NCBI GenBank assembly: GCA_021604825.1
Contig: BQJS01000119.1
Coordinates: 1 to 15,076 of the forward strand
From: Phycisphaerae bacterium
Lineage (GTDB): Bacteria; Planctomycetota; Phycisphaerae; UBA1845
Direction: 5' to 3'
Length of the DNA: 15,076 nt
Position 1 is the first letter of the stretch. Every line of letters begins with the position of its first letter. The notes under the pieces are model-generated. The model was given only the letters and a program-made list of their open reading frames with translations, was not told the origin of the DNA and searched no databases. The position numbers were made by a program, and so were the translations under genes. This document shows positions 15,038 through 15,076 of the stretch, piece by piece.

Positions 15038-15076
15038 ATTTGATTTGCCAAAGGTACGATCGTTGAGGACGGCGCG

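Noticed and set aside
1..15076. CRISPR arrays, tRNA or rRNA genes, insertion sequences, attachment sites, riboswitches
   Set aside because: No regularly spaced repeats, cloverleaf with conserved T-loop, transposase or integrase gene, or known riboswitch core was seen in any intergenic stretch.

Overview
The window looks like a chromosomal segment of a moderately GC-rich Gram-negative bacterium, most likely a member of the Planctomycetota. This is an inference. It rests on an Lgt with a long insert after its RIG-NG motif, weak and sparse Shine-Dalgarno signals, an ECF sigma factor followed by a zinc-finger-less membrane anti-sigma, and a TadZ/CpaE protein with no other pilus genes nearby. I see no tRNA, rRNA, CRISPR array, insertion sequence, phage gene or integration site.

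Layout, left to right. (1) Positions 1-2755, minus strand: panC (pantothenate synthetase), then lgt (prolipoprotein diacylglyceryl transferase), then an unrecognised exported protein that overlaps the end of lgt and runs off the left edge. (2) Positions 2847-5305, plus strand, divergent from panC: a compact three-gene operon of ECF sigma factor, single-pass anti-sigma factor and an exported protein made of STN-like modules, behind a good sigma70-type promoter. (3) accA (5375-6505, minus) converges on that operon. (4) The 6506-6832 gap holds a possible accA promoter and a possible decayed coding remnant. (5) Positions 6833-11412, minus: an adaptor gene and an RND permease gene overlapping by 4 nt, the permease starting at TTG behind a strong Shine-Dalgarno. 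(6) A short dispersed-type palindromic repeat, then a yceH-family gene (UPF0502/DUF480) and a cpaE/tadZ gene, all minus. (7) gap (type I glyceraldehyde-3-phosphate dehydrogenase) on the plus strand, behind a promoter and a leader hairpin.

Most of the window is housekeeping: CoA precursor synthesis, lipoprotein maturation, fatty acid synthesis, glycolysis, and envelope export. The part most likely to hide something new is the sigma / anti-sigma / STN-repeat operon. Its third gene carries three modules of about 95 residues, with its only three cysteines exactly 95 residues apart. Such a protein could be a soluble envelope partner of the anti-sigma factor, but that role is inferred from position and domain type only.
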